Assembly: GCA_019414545.1 (NCBI GenBank)
Contig: DXLV01000028.1
Coordinates: 965 to 13,670 of the forward strand
Length of the DNA stretch: 12,706 bases
Direction: 5' to 3'
Source: Collinsella sp.
Lineage (GTDB): Bacteria; Actinomycetota; Coriobacteriia; Coriobacteriales; Coriobacteriaceae
In this document: piece after piece, positions 1 to 7,020 of the stretch
How positions within the stretch are numbered: position 1 is the first letter of the stretch
How the letters are laid out: the number at the start of each line of letters is the position of its first letter
Notes under the pieces: model-generated
Databases searched by the model: none
What the model saw: only the letters and a program-made list of their open reading frames with translations
Told to the model about the DNA's origin: nothing
Made by a program: the position numbers and the translations under genes

Positions 1-1
1 C

Positions 2-1258
2 AACCTACTCGCGAGCGCTAAGTTGCTCGTACTCGTCGCCATCGTCTCGCTCGCCATGGGCGTTGCCGCTTGGGCGTTTTTGGCCTCGCTGAATATCGCG
101 ACCGATTATCGTGAACACCATGCGTGGATGTACGCGCTGCTTCCCGTTGTGGGCATGGCCACCGCGTGGGTCTACAAGAACCACGGTCTCGCCGCCAAGC
201 GTGGCAACAACCTGGTCATCGATTCCGCCTTGGGCACCCGCCTCATCCATATGCGCATGGCCGTCCTCACCTTCGTCTGCTCCACGCTCACGCACCTAAC
301 GGGCGGATCGGCCGGTCGCGAGGGAGCTGCGGTGCAGATTGGCGGCACCATCGCCAGCAACATCTCGAGCCTCGCCCACCTCAAAAAGCATGATCACCAC
401 GACCTCATGCTCGCCGGTATCTCGTCCGCTTTTGGCGCCGTATTCGGCTCGCCCCTCGCCGGCGCGTTCTTTGGCATGGAAATGTGCTTTATCGGCAAGA
501 TCGACTACACCGCGGGCATCTACTGTCTGGTCGCCTCGTTTACCGGCTACTTTACATCACTCGCCCTGGGTACCGAGTACGAAGCAAATGCCATCGCCAG
601 CGTTCCCACCATGACACCACGGACGGTTGTCATCGTTGTTATCAGCGCCATCATCTTCGGTCTGACGGCACGCCTCTTTGCCTGGTCGGTTCGAACCGTC
701 AAGAGCCTGTACGGTCGCTTTATCACCAATTACCTTGTTCGCGCACTCATCGGCGCACTCGTGGTTTTGGCCGCCTATGCCCTCCTCGACGCCTGGGACT
801 ACGCCGGCCTTTCCACGTGGCTTTCCGGCGCCGGATTTGCCGGTAACACCACCCTGGCGGACGCAGCCATCAAGTTGGTCGTCACAGCGCTTACCCTGGG
901 CGCCGGCTTCCAAGGCGGCGAGGTCACGCCTCTGTTTGGCATCGGTGCGGCGCTCGGCGGCTGGATCGGCTGCCTCGTCGGAATCGACCCCAGCTTTCTG
1001 GCGGCTCTCGGCATGCTCGGCGTGTTCTGCGCCGGCCTTAACGTGCCCATCACCACCTGTATGATGGCCATCGACCTGTTCCACGGCACGGCCGCCGGCT
1101 TCTTCGTGATCGTGGCGTTTATCAGCTATCTCGCCGGCGGCCACCGCGGCGTGTACCCCGCCCAGCGCATCATCTCACCCAAGCGCCGCTCGCTTATTGT
1201 GGACGAGGGCGGCACGGTGGCAGAGGCTATCGAGCGCCACAACGACCTGATAGAGTAG
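2..1258 (+). CDS. CLC-family antiporter, probably fluoride/proton type (CLC-F), 5'-partial
   Basis: Polytopic membrane protein of the CLC family that exchanges an anion for protons across the cytoplasmic membrane. The frame is open to the left edge, and the TTG at 23 has no Shine-Dalgarno site, so the true start is probably outside the window. Numbering from that TTG, the motifs are GNNLVI (61-66) where chloride CLCs have GSGIP, GREGAAVQIGG (98-108) with gating glutamate E100, and GFQGGEVTPLF (295-305). E. coli ClcA has GxxGGxFxP at the last position. A methionine (M154) stands at the internal proton-transfer glutamate of ClcA (E203). GNN and GGEVTPL are, as I recall the family, CLC-F hallmarks, so fluoride export is likelier than chloride exchange. 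The C-terminal tail is short and lacks CBS domains. The lipid kinase gene starts 87 nt downstream on the same strand. Family certain; fluoride specificity inferred. Confidence 0.93.
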   Translation, partial: NLLASAKLLVLVAIVSLAMGVAAWAFLASLNIATDYREHHAWMYALLPVVGMATAWVYKNHGLAAKRGNNLVIDSALGTRLIHMRMAVLTFVCSTLTHLTGGSAGREGAAVQIGGTIASNISSLAHLKKHDHHDLMLAGISSAFGAVFGSPLAGAFFGMEMCFIGKIDYTAGIYCLVASFTGYFTSLALGTEYEANAIASVPTMTPRTVVIVVISAIIFGLTARLFAWSVRTVKSLYGRFITNYLVRALIGALVVLAAYALLDAWDYAGLSTWLSGAGFAGNTTLADAAIKLVVTALTLGAGFQGGEVTPLFGIGAALGGWIGCLVGIDPSFLAALGMLGVFCAGLNVPITTCMMAIDLFHGTAAGFFVIVAFISYLAGGHRGVYPAQRIISPKRRSLIVDEGGTVAEAIERHNDLIE

Positions 1259-1345
1259 ACGTTAGTATTCGCCGTGCAGCCACAATCGGGAGCAATTCGA
1301 CCCGAGCGAGACCGCACCGTCACGTCATACGCCGGGAGTCACCCC

Positions 1346-2308
1346 ATGCACGGAACTGATTTTGGTCGCACGCTCATCATCGCCAACCCAGCCGCCCAGT
1401 CGGGTGCGGCACGCGAAGTTGCCGAGCGCCTGCAACGCTTTTTGGATATGACCGCGCGCGCATCCCAGTTTGACCTGGTGCTGACCGAGCGCATGGGACA
1501 CGCCAAGGAGCTTGCCGCACGGGCTCAGGGCTATCGCACCGTTATCGCACTCGGCGGCGACGGCGTGATCCACGAGGTCGTCAACGGGCTTATGACGCAA
1601 AAGGAGGACGCCCGCCCCGCTCTTGCCGTCCTGCCCGTGGGCTCCGGCAACGATTTTGCCCAGACGCTCGGCATCGAAGATTTCTCCGGCAAGGATTTTG
1701 GCGCGCTGCTCACCTGTGAGCTGCAGCGTCAGGACATCGGGCGGATTCGCTCATGGAACCCCGCAAGAGGCAGCGGCGAGGCGATCGTCGAGTATTACGA
1801 CCAGACGCTCTCCGTCGGTATTGATGCCGCCATCGGCCTTGGCACCACCGAACTGCGCAAAAAGACCGGCTTGACGGGCGCTCCGCTCTACACCCTCTCG
1901 GGACTTGAGCAGTTTGGCCTACGCTATCGCAACTACCCCATGACAGCCAGCTTTGACGGCGCGCCCGCCGAGCGCTTAAGGGCGATCATCATGGCGATTC
2001 AGCTGGGCCCCACGTATGGCTCGGGCTATCGCATCTGCCCCGATGCCGACCCCTGCGACGGCATGCTCGACGTCTGCTACGCCTGCGGCCCCGTCCCTCG
2101 CGCGGTAGCCCTGCCTATGTTCCTTTCGGCCAAGGACGGCCACCATACCAAGTTGCCGCCGGTTCGCATGCGCCGCTGCCGCCATGCCGAGCTCACTTTT
2201 GAGGAGCCCGACTACCCCATCCAAGCCGACGGCGAGCCCGTTTTCGCCTCGCGCATCGAGGTCGACATCCTCGGCGGCGCCCTCCACGTCTGGCACCCCA
2301 CCCGCTAG
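1346..2308 (+). CDS. Diacylglycerol/lipid kinase family protein (YegS/DagK type)
   Basis: Soluble or peripheral kinase that phosphorylates a lipid such as diacylglycerol with ATP, feeding phospholipid recycling. Start chosen at ATG 1346 because GGGAG at 1334-1338 lies 7 nt upstream and the N-terminus then begins at the family core; an in-frame GTG at 1274 would add 24 unconserved residues. The 320-residue product shows the NP motif IIANPAAQSG (11-20), the nucleotide-binding GGDGVIHEVVNGL (70-82; usually GGDGT, here GGDGV) and PVGSGNDFAQTLG (97-109), then the C-terminal lipid-kinase domain ending in IQADGEP (292-298). Length matches DagK/YegS proteins (about 300-330). The exact lipid substrate cannot be read from sequence. 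It follows the CLC gene closely and may be co-transcribed with it. The gene ends 7 nt before a long palindrome. Confidence 0.93.
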   Translation: MHGTDFGRTLIIANPAAQSGAAREVAERLQRFLDMTARASQFDLVLTERMGHAKELAARAQGYRTVIALGGDGVIHEVVNGLMTQKEDARPALAVLPVGSGNDFAQTLGIEDFSGKDFGALLTCELQRQDIGRIRSWNPARGSGEAIVEYYDQTLSVGIDAAIGLGTTELRKKTGLTGAPLYTLSGLEQFGLRYRNYPMTASFDGAPAERLRAIIMAIQLGPTYGSGYRICPDADPCDGMLDVCYACGPVPRAVALPMFLSAKDGHHTKLPPVRMRRCRHAELTFEEPDYPIQADGEPVFASRIEVDILGGALHVWHPTR

Positions 2309-2315
2309 CCATCCC

Positions 2316-2386
2316 TAAGTTGCGGTGAAATAGGGACTGTTTATGCAGCTAAAAACGCAAAACAGTCCCTATTTCACCGCAACTTA
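2316..2386. repeat. Long palindrome with perfect 27-bp arms
   Basis: Arms at 2316-2342 and 2360-2386 are exact reverse complements around a 17-nt loop. The outer part contains AAGTTGCGGTGAAATAGGG and its complement. It lies between the convergent lipid kinase (+) and GGQ-protein (-) genes, 7 nt and 8 nt from their stop codons. Neither arm is followed by a T-tract, so it is not a standard intrinsic terminator, though it could still block or end transcription in both directions. The part around AGGGAC resembles the palindrome at 2801-2831. A dispersed intergenic repeat is the likeliest identity. Confidence 0.8.
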
Positions 2387-2394
2387 TAAGGAGG

Positions 2395-2775
2395 CTATTC
2401 GTCGCTGCCCGGTTTGCGACGGTTAGCCTTTTTAATAGCGTTGAAGTGCTTGTCATTGAGCCTACGCTGGCGAGAGCGCTGAGGCACCTTGGTCTTTACG
2501 CGTCGGCGCGGTGGACGCCCGCGACGCTCAAGCTCAGCGCGCAGCTTACGCAGGCAGCTACTACGGTTTTGGAACTGACTGCGGCTCTCGCGCGCCGTCA
2601 CGGTAATTCCCGAAGGGATATGTTTCATGCGCACCGCCGAGTCCGTCGTGTTCACGCCCTGTCCGCCCGGACCCGTCGCGCGAAACACCTGCACCTCGCA
2701 ATCGCGCGCCAACTCCTCGGCCGACATCTCGGCATAGCGCGCATACTCGCGCCATCCCATCTTGTTCTCATCCAT
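2395..2775 (-). CDS. Small GGQ (RF-1 domain) release-factor-like protein
   Basis: A 126-residue peptidyl-tRNA hydrolase domain protein of the class I release factor superfamily, like ArfB/YaeJ or C12orf65-type proteins. These free stalled ribosomes or hydrolyse peptidyl-tRNA in the 50S subunit. GPGGQGVNTTDSAVRM (35-50) contains the catalytic GGQ at 37-39, and the segment continues as HIPSGITV, as in RF1/RF2. There is no codon-recognition domain. The tail (about 84-122) is very rich in Arg and Lys with RSRQRRLNDK, as expected for a tail that enters the mRNA channel or binds rRNA. The start is ATG 2775, with GGAGG 7 nt upstream; an upstream in-frame extension would run through the hairpin at 2801-2831. 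It lies downstream of xpt on the same strand, with a terminator directly in front of its Shine-Dalgarno site. Which rescue subfamily it belongs to is uncertain. Confidence 0.9.
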   Translation of the reverse strand: MDENKMGWREYARYAEMSAEELARDCEVQVFRATGPGGQGVNTTDSAVRMKHIPSGITVTARESRSQFQNRSSCLRKLRAELERRGRPPRRRVKTKVPQRSRQRRLNDKHFNAIKKANRRKPGSDE

Positions 2776-2795
2776 ATCAACACCTCCCCTCATAC

Positions 2796-2831
2796 AAAAA
2801 ATGTGACAAAGGGACGGTCCCTTTGTCACAT
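2796..2831 (-). terminator. Intrinsic terminator after xpt, abutting the GGQ-gene Shine-Dalgarno site
   Basis: Perfect 15-nt arms at 2801-2815 and 2817-2831 (ATGTGACAAAGGGAC and its complement) surround a single central base. Read on the minus strand, the stem runs into six T (2801-2796), as in a Rho-independent terminator. It is 28 nt beyond the xpt stop codon and ends 20 nt before the GGQ-protein start codon, with that gene's Shine-Dalgarno site between. It may also be a member of a dispersed palindrome family. Confidence 0.8.
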
Positions 2832-2858
2832 CGCATACCAATCGCTTGTGTTGCGCGC

Positions 2859-3437
2859 TTAGGCGAAGGTGATCTCGCCGGTCTCGCAGTCCATATCGGC
2901 GATACGGGCCAGGCTCTCGACGCGGAAGCCGCGCTCGCGGAGCTTATCGCCGCCGCCCTGGAAGCCCTTCTCCACTGCAATGCCAATACCGGACACCTCG
3001 GCACCCGCAGCCTCGCAGATCTTGATAAGGCCCTCGAGCGCGCAGCCGTTGGCCAGGAAGTCGTCGATAATCAGGACCTTGTCGCCCTCGGACAGGAAGC
3101 GCTTGCCAACGATGACCGGGTACTCCTTCTGCTTGGTAAAGGAGTAGATGGTCGTGGCATACTGCTCGCCGTCGAGGTTGATGGATTGTGCCTTCTTGGC
3201 AAAGACCACCGGCACGCCGCCAAAATGCTGGGCTGCGATGCAAGCCATGCCAATGCCCGAAGCCTCGATCGTCAGGATCTTGTTGATCTCGACGCCTTCG
3301 AACAGACGGGCCCACTCGGCGCCCATGTGGTCGAACAGCTCAACGTCGCACTGGTGGTTGAGGAAGGCATCAACCTTAAGGACGTTACCGGCTTTAACGA
3401 TGCCGTCATGGCGAATACGATCCTCAAGCTCCTGCAT
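2859..3437 (-). CDS. xpt: Xanthine phosphoribosyltransferase
   Basis: Cytoplasmic purine-salvage enzyme that converts xanthine and PRPP to XMP and pyrophosphate, feeding GMP synthesis. The 192-residue product follows Bacillus Xpt (about 194) along its whole length. Matching segments include VLKVDAFLNHQ (19-29), LTIEASGIG (55-63), PVVFAKK (76-82), YSFTKQ (98-103) and the PRPP-binding loop VLIIDDFLANG (121-131), then IGIAVEKGFQ (151-160) and RVESLARI (172-179). Start at ATG 3437 with AAGGGG about 7 nt upstream. It lies downstream of the MFS gene across a 157-nt gap. I found no purine-riboswitch core in that gap, unlike many Firmicute xpt genes. It ends with TAA, and a terminator follows 28 nt later. 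Confidence 0.97.
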   Translation of the reverse strand: MQELEDRIRHDGIVKAGNVLKVDAFLNHQCDVELFDHMGAEWARLFEGVEINKILTIEASGIGMACIAAQHFGGVPVVFAKKAQSINLDGEQYATTIYSFTKQKEYPVIVGKRFLSEGDKVLIIDDFLANGCALEGLIKICEAAGAEVSGIGIAVEKGFQGGGDKLRERGFRVESLARIADMDCETGEITFA

Positions 3438-3594
3438 GGCGCAACCCCTTCTCGCGGCAACGATACCGCGCGATTAATAAACGTTGTTCGATAGTCTACC
3501 ACGGACCGACCCCCGCCCGCCCCACAAGCCGCATCGCACCACAAACCAGTCTTTTTGGGACGGCGCGAATCGTGGCAGACAGCCTCCCAACGCA

Positions 3595-4899
3595 CTAATG
3601 GCGGGCGCGTATCTTCACCAAACGCACCATGGCAAGCGCAAAGCCCACAGCGGCCACAGCCATCAACACATAGAACACCGAACGGAAACCAAACAAGAAC
3701 ACATCCGGACGGCCTGCAACAAAACTGGTCACGGCCTCGCCCATCGCCACGCTCATCTGCCCATACAGGATATGCGACGCCGCCGTAATGCCCACTGCCA
3801 TACCCGCATAGCGTGCCAAGCTACCCAGACTGCCCGCAAAGCCGAGCGCTTCGCGCGGGGCCGAACCCATATACAGCGAGTTATTGGGGCTCTGGAAAAT
3901 CGACGTGCCGCACGACATAAACGCGACACAGCACACGATCACAGGGATGGAAGAGTGCTCGTCGAGCGTGCTTACCGCAAAAAGACCGCATACGTACACG
4001 CCCAGGCCGACCGCCGTGGGGCCCTCGCAGCCAACACGGTCCGAAACCGTACCCGAAAGCGGGCCGATAAAGGCATTCACCATCGGCAGCGCCAAAAAGA
4101 GCAGTCCGGAAATGTCGGAACCAAAGCCGTGGGCGTCCTGAAAATAGAACGGCAGGATAAACTCGGATGCGCCAATGCCAACAAACACGATGAGCATGCA
4201 GGCAAGGTTGATGGTGAAGGCCGAATTTGCAAAGCAGCGGCGCGCGGCCTCCGCCAGCGACATGGGGCGCTCGCCGGCCTCCGGCTTAACATGCGGCAGC
4301 GTATAGAGCCCCACGATAAACGAGATGACGCCAATAGGCAGGTTGATGAGGAAGATACTCTCCCAGGGAAAGCTTGCCACTAGCATGCCACCGAGCACGG
4401 GGCCACACATCATGCCGAGGGCCACGAAGGTCGCAAGAATACCCATGGCACGGCCTCGTTCGCGCGCCGGGAACGACTCGGTGATGATACCCATGTTGTT
4501 AGCCATGGCCGCCGCGCAACCGACGCCCTGAACGATGCGCGCCAGAATAAGAACCTCGAGCGAGGCCGAAAGGCCGCACAGCTGCGAACCGACCGAAAAG
4601 ACGATGACGCCCAGCTGGAACACATTCACCTTGCCGCGCACGTCGCCCAGACGGCCAAACGGCAACATAGCCACGCACGTCGCAAGCAGATACACCGAGC
4701 TTACCAGCTGAATGCGATCGAGGCCCACGCCCAGCTCCTTTTGCATCACGGGCAGTGCCACGGTCACGACGGTCGAATCCAGACACACCATAAACGCCAT
4801 GATGAGCACGGTAAACAGAATCGCCCATTTGTTCTTGCCATGGGTATCGCCCTCAAGGGCAATGTGCTCGCGGCGCAGCTGCTCTGCGGTTTTCTCCAT
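3595..4899 (-). CDS. MFS transporter, DHA2 (EmrB/QacA-like) drug-exporter type
   Basis: Integral cytoplasmic-membrane transporter, most likely a proton-driven exporter of drugs or other small hydrophobic compounds; the substrate is unknown. Numbered from the upstream ATG at 4905, the first half shows LDSTVVTVALP (42-52; DHA2 motif D1), motif A as GRLGDVRGK (84-92), ARIVQGVGCA (122-131), motif C around GPVLGGML (168-175) and WESIFLINLPIG (181-192), all typical of DHA2. A hydrophilic linker (about 204-230) precedes six or so further helices. Start chosen at ATG 4899 (434 residues): AAAGGA at 4905-4910 lies 5 nt upstream, whereas it overlaps the first ATG at 4905. A terminator ends 26 nt before the start codon, so it must be transcribed through that hairpin or from an overlapping promoter. 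No regulator gene adjoins it. Confidence 0.92.
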   Translation of the reverse strand: MEKTAEQLRREHIALEGDTHGKNKWAILFTVLIMAFMVCLDSTVVTVALPVMQKELGVGLDRIQLVSSVYLLATCVAMLPFGRLGDVRGKVNVFQLGVIVFSVGSQLCGLSASLEVLILARIVQGVGCAAAMANNMGIITESFPARERGRAMGILATFVALGMMCGPVLGGMLVASFPWESIFLINLPIGVISFIVGLYTLPHVKPEAGERPMSLAEAARRCFANSAFTINLACMLIVFVGIGASEFILPFYFQDAHGFGSDISGLLFLALPMVNAFIGPLSGTVSDRVGCEGPTAVGLGVYVCGLFAVSTLDEHSSIPVIVCCVAFMSCGTSIFQSPNNSLYMGSAPREALGFAGSLGSLARYAGMAVGITAASHILYGQMSVAMGEAVTSFVAGRPDVFLFGFRSVFYVLMAVAAVGFALAMVRLVKIRARH

Positions 4900-4925
4900 A
4901 TCCATCCTTTCGAGTGGCCCAACGC

Positions 4926-4974
4926 AAAAAAACGGGGCCCCAATCGCCTACAAACAGTCGCGATTGGGGTCCCG
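4926..4974 (-). terminator. Intrinsic terminator after metY, abutting the MFS Shine-Dalgarno site
   Basis: Arms at 4960-4974 and 4933-4947 pair over 15 positions with one mismatch (GCGATTGGGG with its complement at the core) around a 12-nt loop. On the minus strand the stem is followed by seven T (4932-4926). It lies 68 nt downstream of the metY stop. The T-tract ends 26 nt before the MFS start codon, so it also forms part of the MFS leader. Confidence 0.87.
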
Positions 4975-5042
4975 CCTACGGAATCGGAACGAAAGATCGC
5001 CGAAGCTTTCTGCCAGCATCGGCGCCTTATGCGAACGCTAGC

Positions 5043-6326
5043 CTAGCACTGCTCGAGTGCCTGCTCAAGGTCGGCAATCAGATCGGCCGTATCCTCGAGG
5101 CCGCACGACAGGCGCACCATATCGGCGGAGATGCCGCAGGCGATGAGCTCCTCATCGTTCATCTGGCGGTGTGTGGCATTAGCGGGATGCAGGCAGCAGG
5201 TGCGGGCGTCAGCCACATGCGTGGCGATCTGGGCAAGTTTAAGGCTCTTCATAAAGGTCTCGGCCGCCGCGCGACCACCGTTAAAGCCAAAGCTCACAAC
5301 GCCGCAGGTACCGTTGGGCATGTACTTCTGAGCCATGTCATAGTACTTATCGCCCTCCAGGCCCGGATAGCTCACGAAGCGTACCTTGGGATGGCTCTGC
5401 AGGAACTTGGCAACGGCCAGGCCGTTCTCACAATGACGCGGCATGCGTACATGCAGGCTCTCGAGCGAGCTGTTCAGGAAGAAGGCCGCCTGCGGGTTCT
5501 GCATGGGACCGAGGTCGCGCATGAGCTGCGCGGTGGCCTTGGTAATGAAGGCACCTTCGCGACCGAACTTCTCGGCATACGTCACGCCGTGGTAGCTCTC
5601 GTCGGGCGTGGTGAGACCCGGGAACTTATCCGCATGGGCCATCCAGTCAAACTGGCCGTGGTCAACGATCACGCCGCCCAGGTAGGCAGCATGTCCATCC
5701 ATGTACTTGGTGGTGGAGTGCGTAACGATGTCGGCGCCCCACTCAAAGGGACGGCACATCACGGGCGTCGGGAAGGTGTTGTCGACCATCAGCGGCACGC
5801 CGTGGTCATGCGCGGCCTTGGCAAAGCGCTCAATATCGAGCACGGCAAGGGCGGGGTTGGCGATCGTCTCGCCAAAGACGAGCTTGGTATTGGGCTCAAA
5901 GGCCGCCTCGAGCTCTTCATCGGTGCAGTCGGGGGCGACGAACGTGCAGGTCACGCCCATGCGGCCCATGGTGTGGGCGAGCAGGTTATACGTACCGCCG
6001 TAAATGGCAGAGCTAGCGACCACATGATCGCCGGCACCGGCCACATTAAAAATCGCGAGGAAGTTCGCAGCCATGCCCGAGCTCGTGAGCATCGCGGCGG
6101 TACCTCCCTCCATCTCGCAGATCTTAGCGGCAACGAGATCGCACGTGGGGTTCTGCAGGCGGCTGTAGAAGTAGCCCGACTCCTCCAGGTCAAACAGCTT
6201 GCCCATGTGCTCGGACGTGTCGTACTTCCACGTGGTGGACTGGTAGATGGGCACCTGGCGCGGCTCGGCATCTCCCGGGTGATAGCCGCCCTGAACACAT
6301 GTAGTACCGATGGTCTGCTCGCTCAT
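5043..6326 (-). CDS. metY: O-acetylhomoserine aminocarboxypropyltransferase (sulfhydrylase)
   Basis: PLP enzyme of the Cys/Met-metabolism family that makes homocysteine from O-acetylhomoserine and sulfide, allowing direct sulfhydrylation in methionine synthesis. The 427-residue length fits MetY (about 420-430) better than MetB or MetC (about 380-400). Visible motifs are TTCVQGGYHPGD near the N-terminus, PIYQSTTW (26-33), YSRLQNPT (54-61), EGGTAAMLTSSGMAA (73-87), VDNTFPTPV (181-189), and HSTTKYMDGH (203-212) with the PLP-binding lysine K207. SLESLHVRM (about 307-315) and VRLSCGLEDTADL near the end are also family-typical. Start at ATG 6326 with GGGAG 6 nt upstream; a promoter candidate lies at 6365-6393. 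No SAM riboswitch or T-box is evident in the short leader. Cysteine synthase side activity is possible in this family. Confidence 0.96.
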   Translation of the reverse strand: MSEQTIGTTCVQGGYHPGDAEPRQVPIYQSTTWKYDTSEHMGKLFDLEESGYFYSRLQNPTCDLVAAKICEMEGGTAAMLTSSGMAANFLAIFNVAGAGDHVVASSAIYGGTYNLLAHTMGRMGVTCTFVAPDCTDEELEAAFEPNTKLVFGETIANPALAVLDIERFAKAAHDHGVPLMVDNTFPTPVMCRPFEWGADIVTHSTTKYMDGHAAYLGGVIVDHGQFDWMAHADKFPGLTTPDESYHGVTYAEKFGREGAFITKATAQLMRDLGPMQNPQAAFFLNSSLESLHVRMPRHCENGLAVAKFLQSHPKVRFVSYPGLEGDKYYDMAQKYMPNGTCGVVSFGFNGGRAAAETFMKSLKLAQIATHVADARTCCLHPANATHRQMNDEELIACGISADMVRLSCGLEDTADLIADLEQALEQC

Positions 6327-6364
6327 ATCTAGCTCCCTTGCCTGGGTTACGTTTTATTCGGTTC

Positions 6365-6393
6365 ACGATACCGCTACCCTGCACCCCTCTCAA
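6365..6393 (-). promoter_or_regulatory. Candidate metY promoter
   Basis: On the minus strand TTGAGA (6393-6388) and TATCGT (6370-6365) are separated by exactly 17 nt, a good sigma-70-like match. The -10 lies 39 nt upstream of the metY start codon, giving a short leader. It is back-to-back with the plus-strand candidate at 6414-6442. Assigned by eye only. Confidence 0.45.
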
Positions 6394-6413
6394 CCCATCC
6401 CAAAGGTAGGTTA

Positions 6414-6442
6414 TTGGACAAATTGATCAGGAGTATTTATCT
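6414..6442 (+). promoter_or_regulatory. Candidate promoter of the C_GCAxxG_C_C gene
   Basis: TTGGAC (6414-6419) and TTATCT (6437-6442) are 17 nt apart in a locally AT-rich stretch. A start near 6449 would give a leader of about 108 nt containing the hairpin at 6512-6543. Assigned by eye only. Confidence 0.4.
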
Positions 6443-6511
6443 CAAGCCTTGGGCATTTGCTCGATAGATAAAAACGAGGCATACGTGAAGCTCTCGATGA
6501 TTACATGCCCC

Positions 6512-6543
6512 GTCACGGGTACCATAGGCGGGTACACCGTGAC
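6512..6543 (+). promoter_or_regulatory. Leader hairpin directly before a Shine-Dalgarno site
   Basis: GTCACGGGTACC (6512-6523) pairs with GGTAC-A-CCGTGAC (6531-6543). That gives 12 base pairs with one bulged A (6536) and a 7-nt loop. The stem ends one base before the AAGGAG Shine-Dalgarno site (6545-6550) of the C_GCAxxG_C_C gene. Such a stem could limit ribosome loading, protect the mRNA 5' side, or be a DNA dyad for a regulator. No T-tract follows, so it is not an intrinsic terminator. Confidence 0.7.
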
Positions 6544-6556
6544 CAAGGAGACAACG

Positions 6557-7003
6557 ATGAAGCAAATCGATACGGCCCAGCTCGACATCACCGCCTGTCA
6601 GGCTCAAGCTGCCGAATATCACGCCCGTGGCTTTAACTGCGCCCAGGCCGTCACCTGCACGCTCGCGCCCGCCGTCGAGCTCGACCCCCAGGTCGCCTTT
6701 ACCCTCACCGAGGGCTTTGGCGCCGGCATGGGCGGCATGACCGAAACCTGCGGCGCCATCTCGGGCGCCGTGGCCATCATGGGCTTTGTAATGAGCGACG
6801 GCATGGAAAACCCCAAGACCAAGGGCCAGACCTACAAGCTGTCGCGCGAAATCGCCAAGCGTTTTGGCGAGAAGAACACGACAACCGTCTGCGGCACGCT
6901 CAAGGGCATCGGATCGGATAAGGGTCCGCTCCGCAGCTGCCCCGGCTGCATCGACGATGCCGTCGAAATCGCCTGTGATGTGCTAAAGCAGCTCGCCGAG
7001 TAA
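6557..7003 (+). CDS. C_GCAxxG_C_C family cysteine-rich protein
   Basis: A 148-residue soluble protein of the C_GCAxxG_C_C family (Pfam PF09719), a probable redox or metal-binding family common in anaerobes and without a settled biochemical role. It shows GFNCAQAVTC (25-34), GFGAGMGGMTETCGAISGAV (53-72), C112 in TTTVCGTLKG and the paired CPGC (128-131) followed by IDDAVEIAC. The ordered cysteines C28, C65, C112, C128 and C131 match the family pattern. Start at ATG 6557 with AAGGAG 6 nt upstream; an in-frame extension upstream runs through the leader hairpin and has no conserved residues. There is no signal peptide or membrane segment. It stands alone on its strand between metY (divergent) and yigZ (convergent). 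Function as an electron carrier or cluster protein is inference from the cysteines. Confidence 0.92.
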   Translation: MKQIDTAQLDITACQAQAAEYHARGFNCAQAVTCTLAPAVELDPQVAFTLTEGFGAGMGGMTETCGAISGAVAIMGFVMSDGMENPKTKGQTYKLSREIAKRFGEKNTTTVCGTLKGIGSDKGPLRSCPGCIDDAVEIACDVLKQLAE

Positions 7004-7020
7004 ACAGCGGAAACATAAAA

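Noticed and set aside
3438..3594. Purine riboswitch upstream of xpt
   Set aside because: I looked for the conserved loops and the AT-rich P1/J core on the minus strand and did not see them. The region has only a weak 6-bp TTGGGA/TCCCAA dyad.
3484..4383. 299-codon plus-strand frame opposite the MFS gene
   Set aside because: Arg/His-rich product antisense to clear transmembrane coding sequence; no domain.
4914..6332. Long plus-strand open frame (472 codons) opposite metY
   Set aside because: It is antisense to a fully conserved metY, has low-complexity His/Arg/Gly-rich composition and no recognisable domain. Such frames arise from GC-rich third-position bias.
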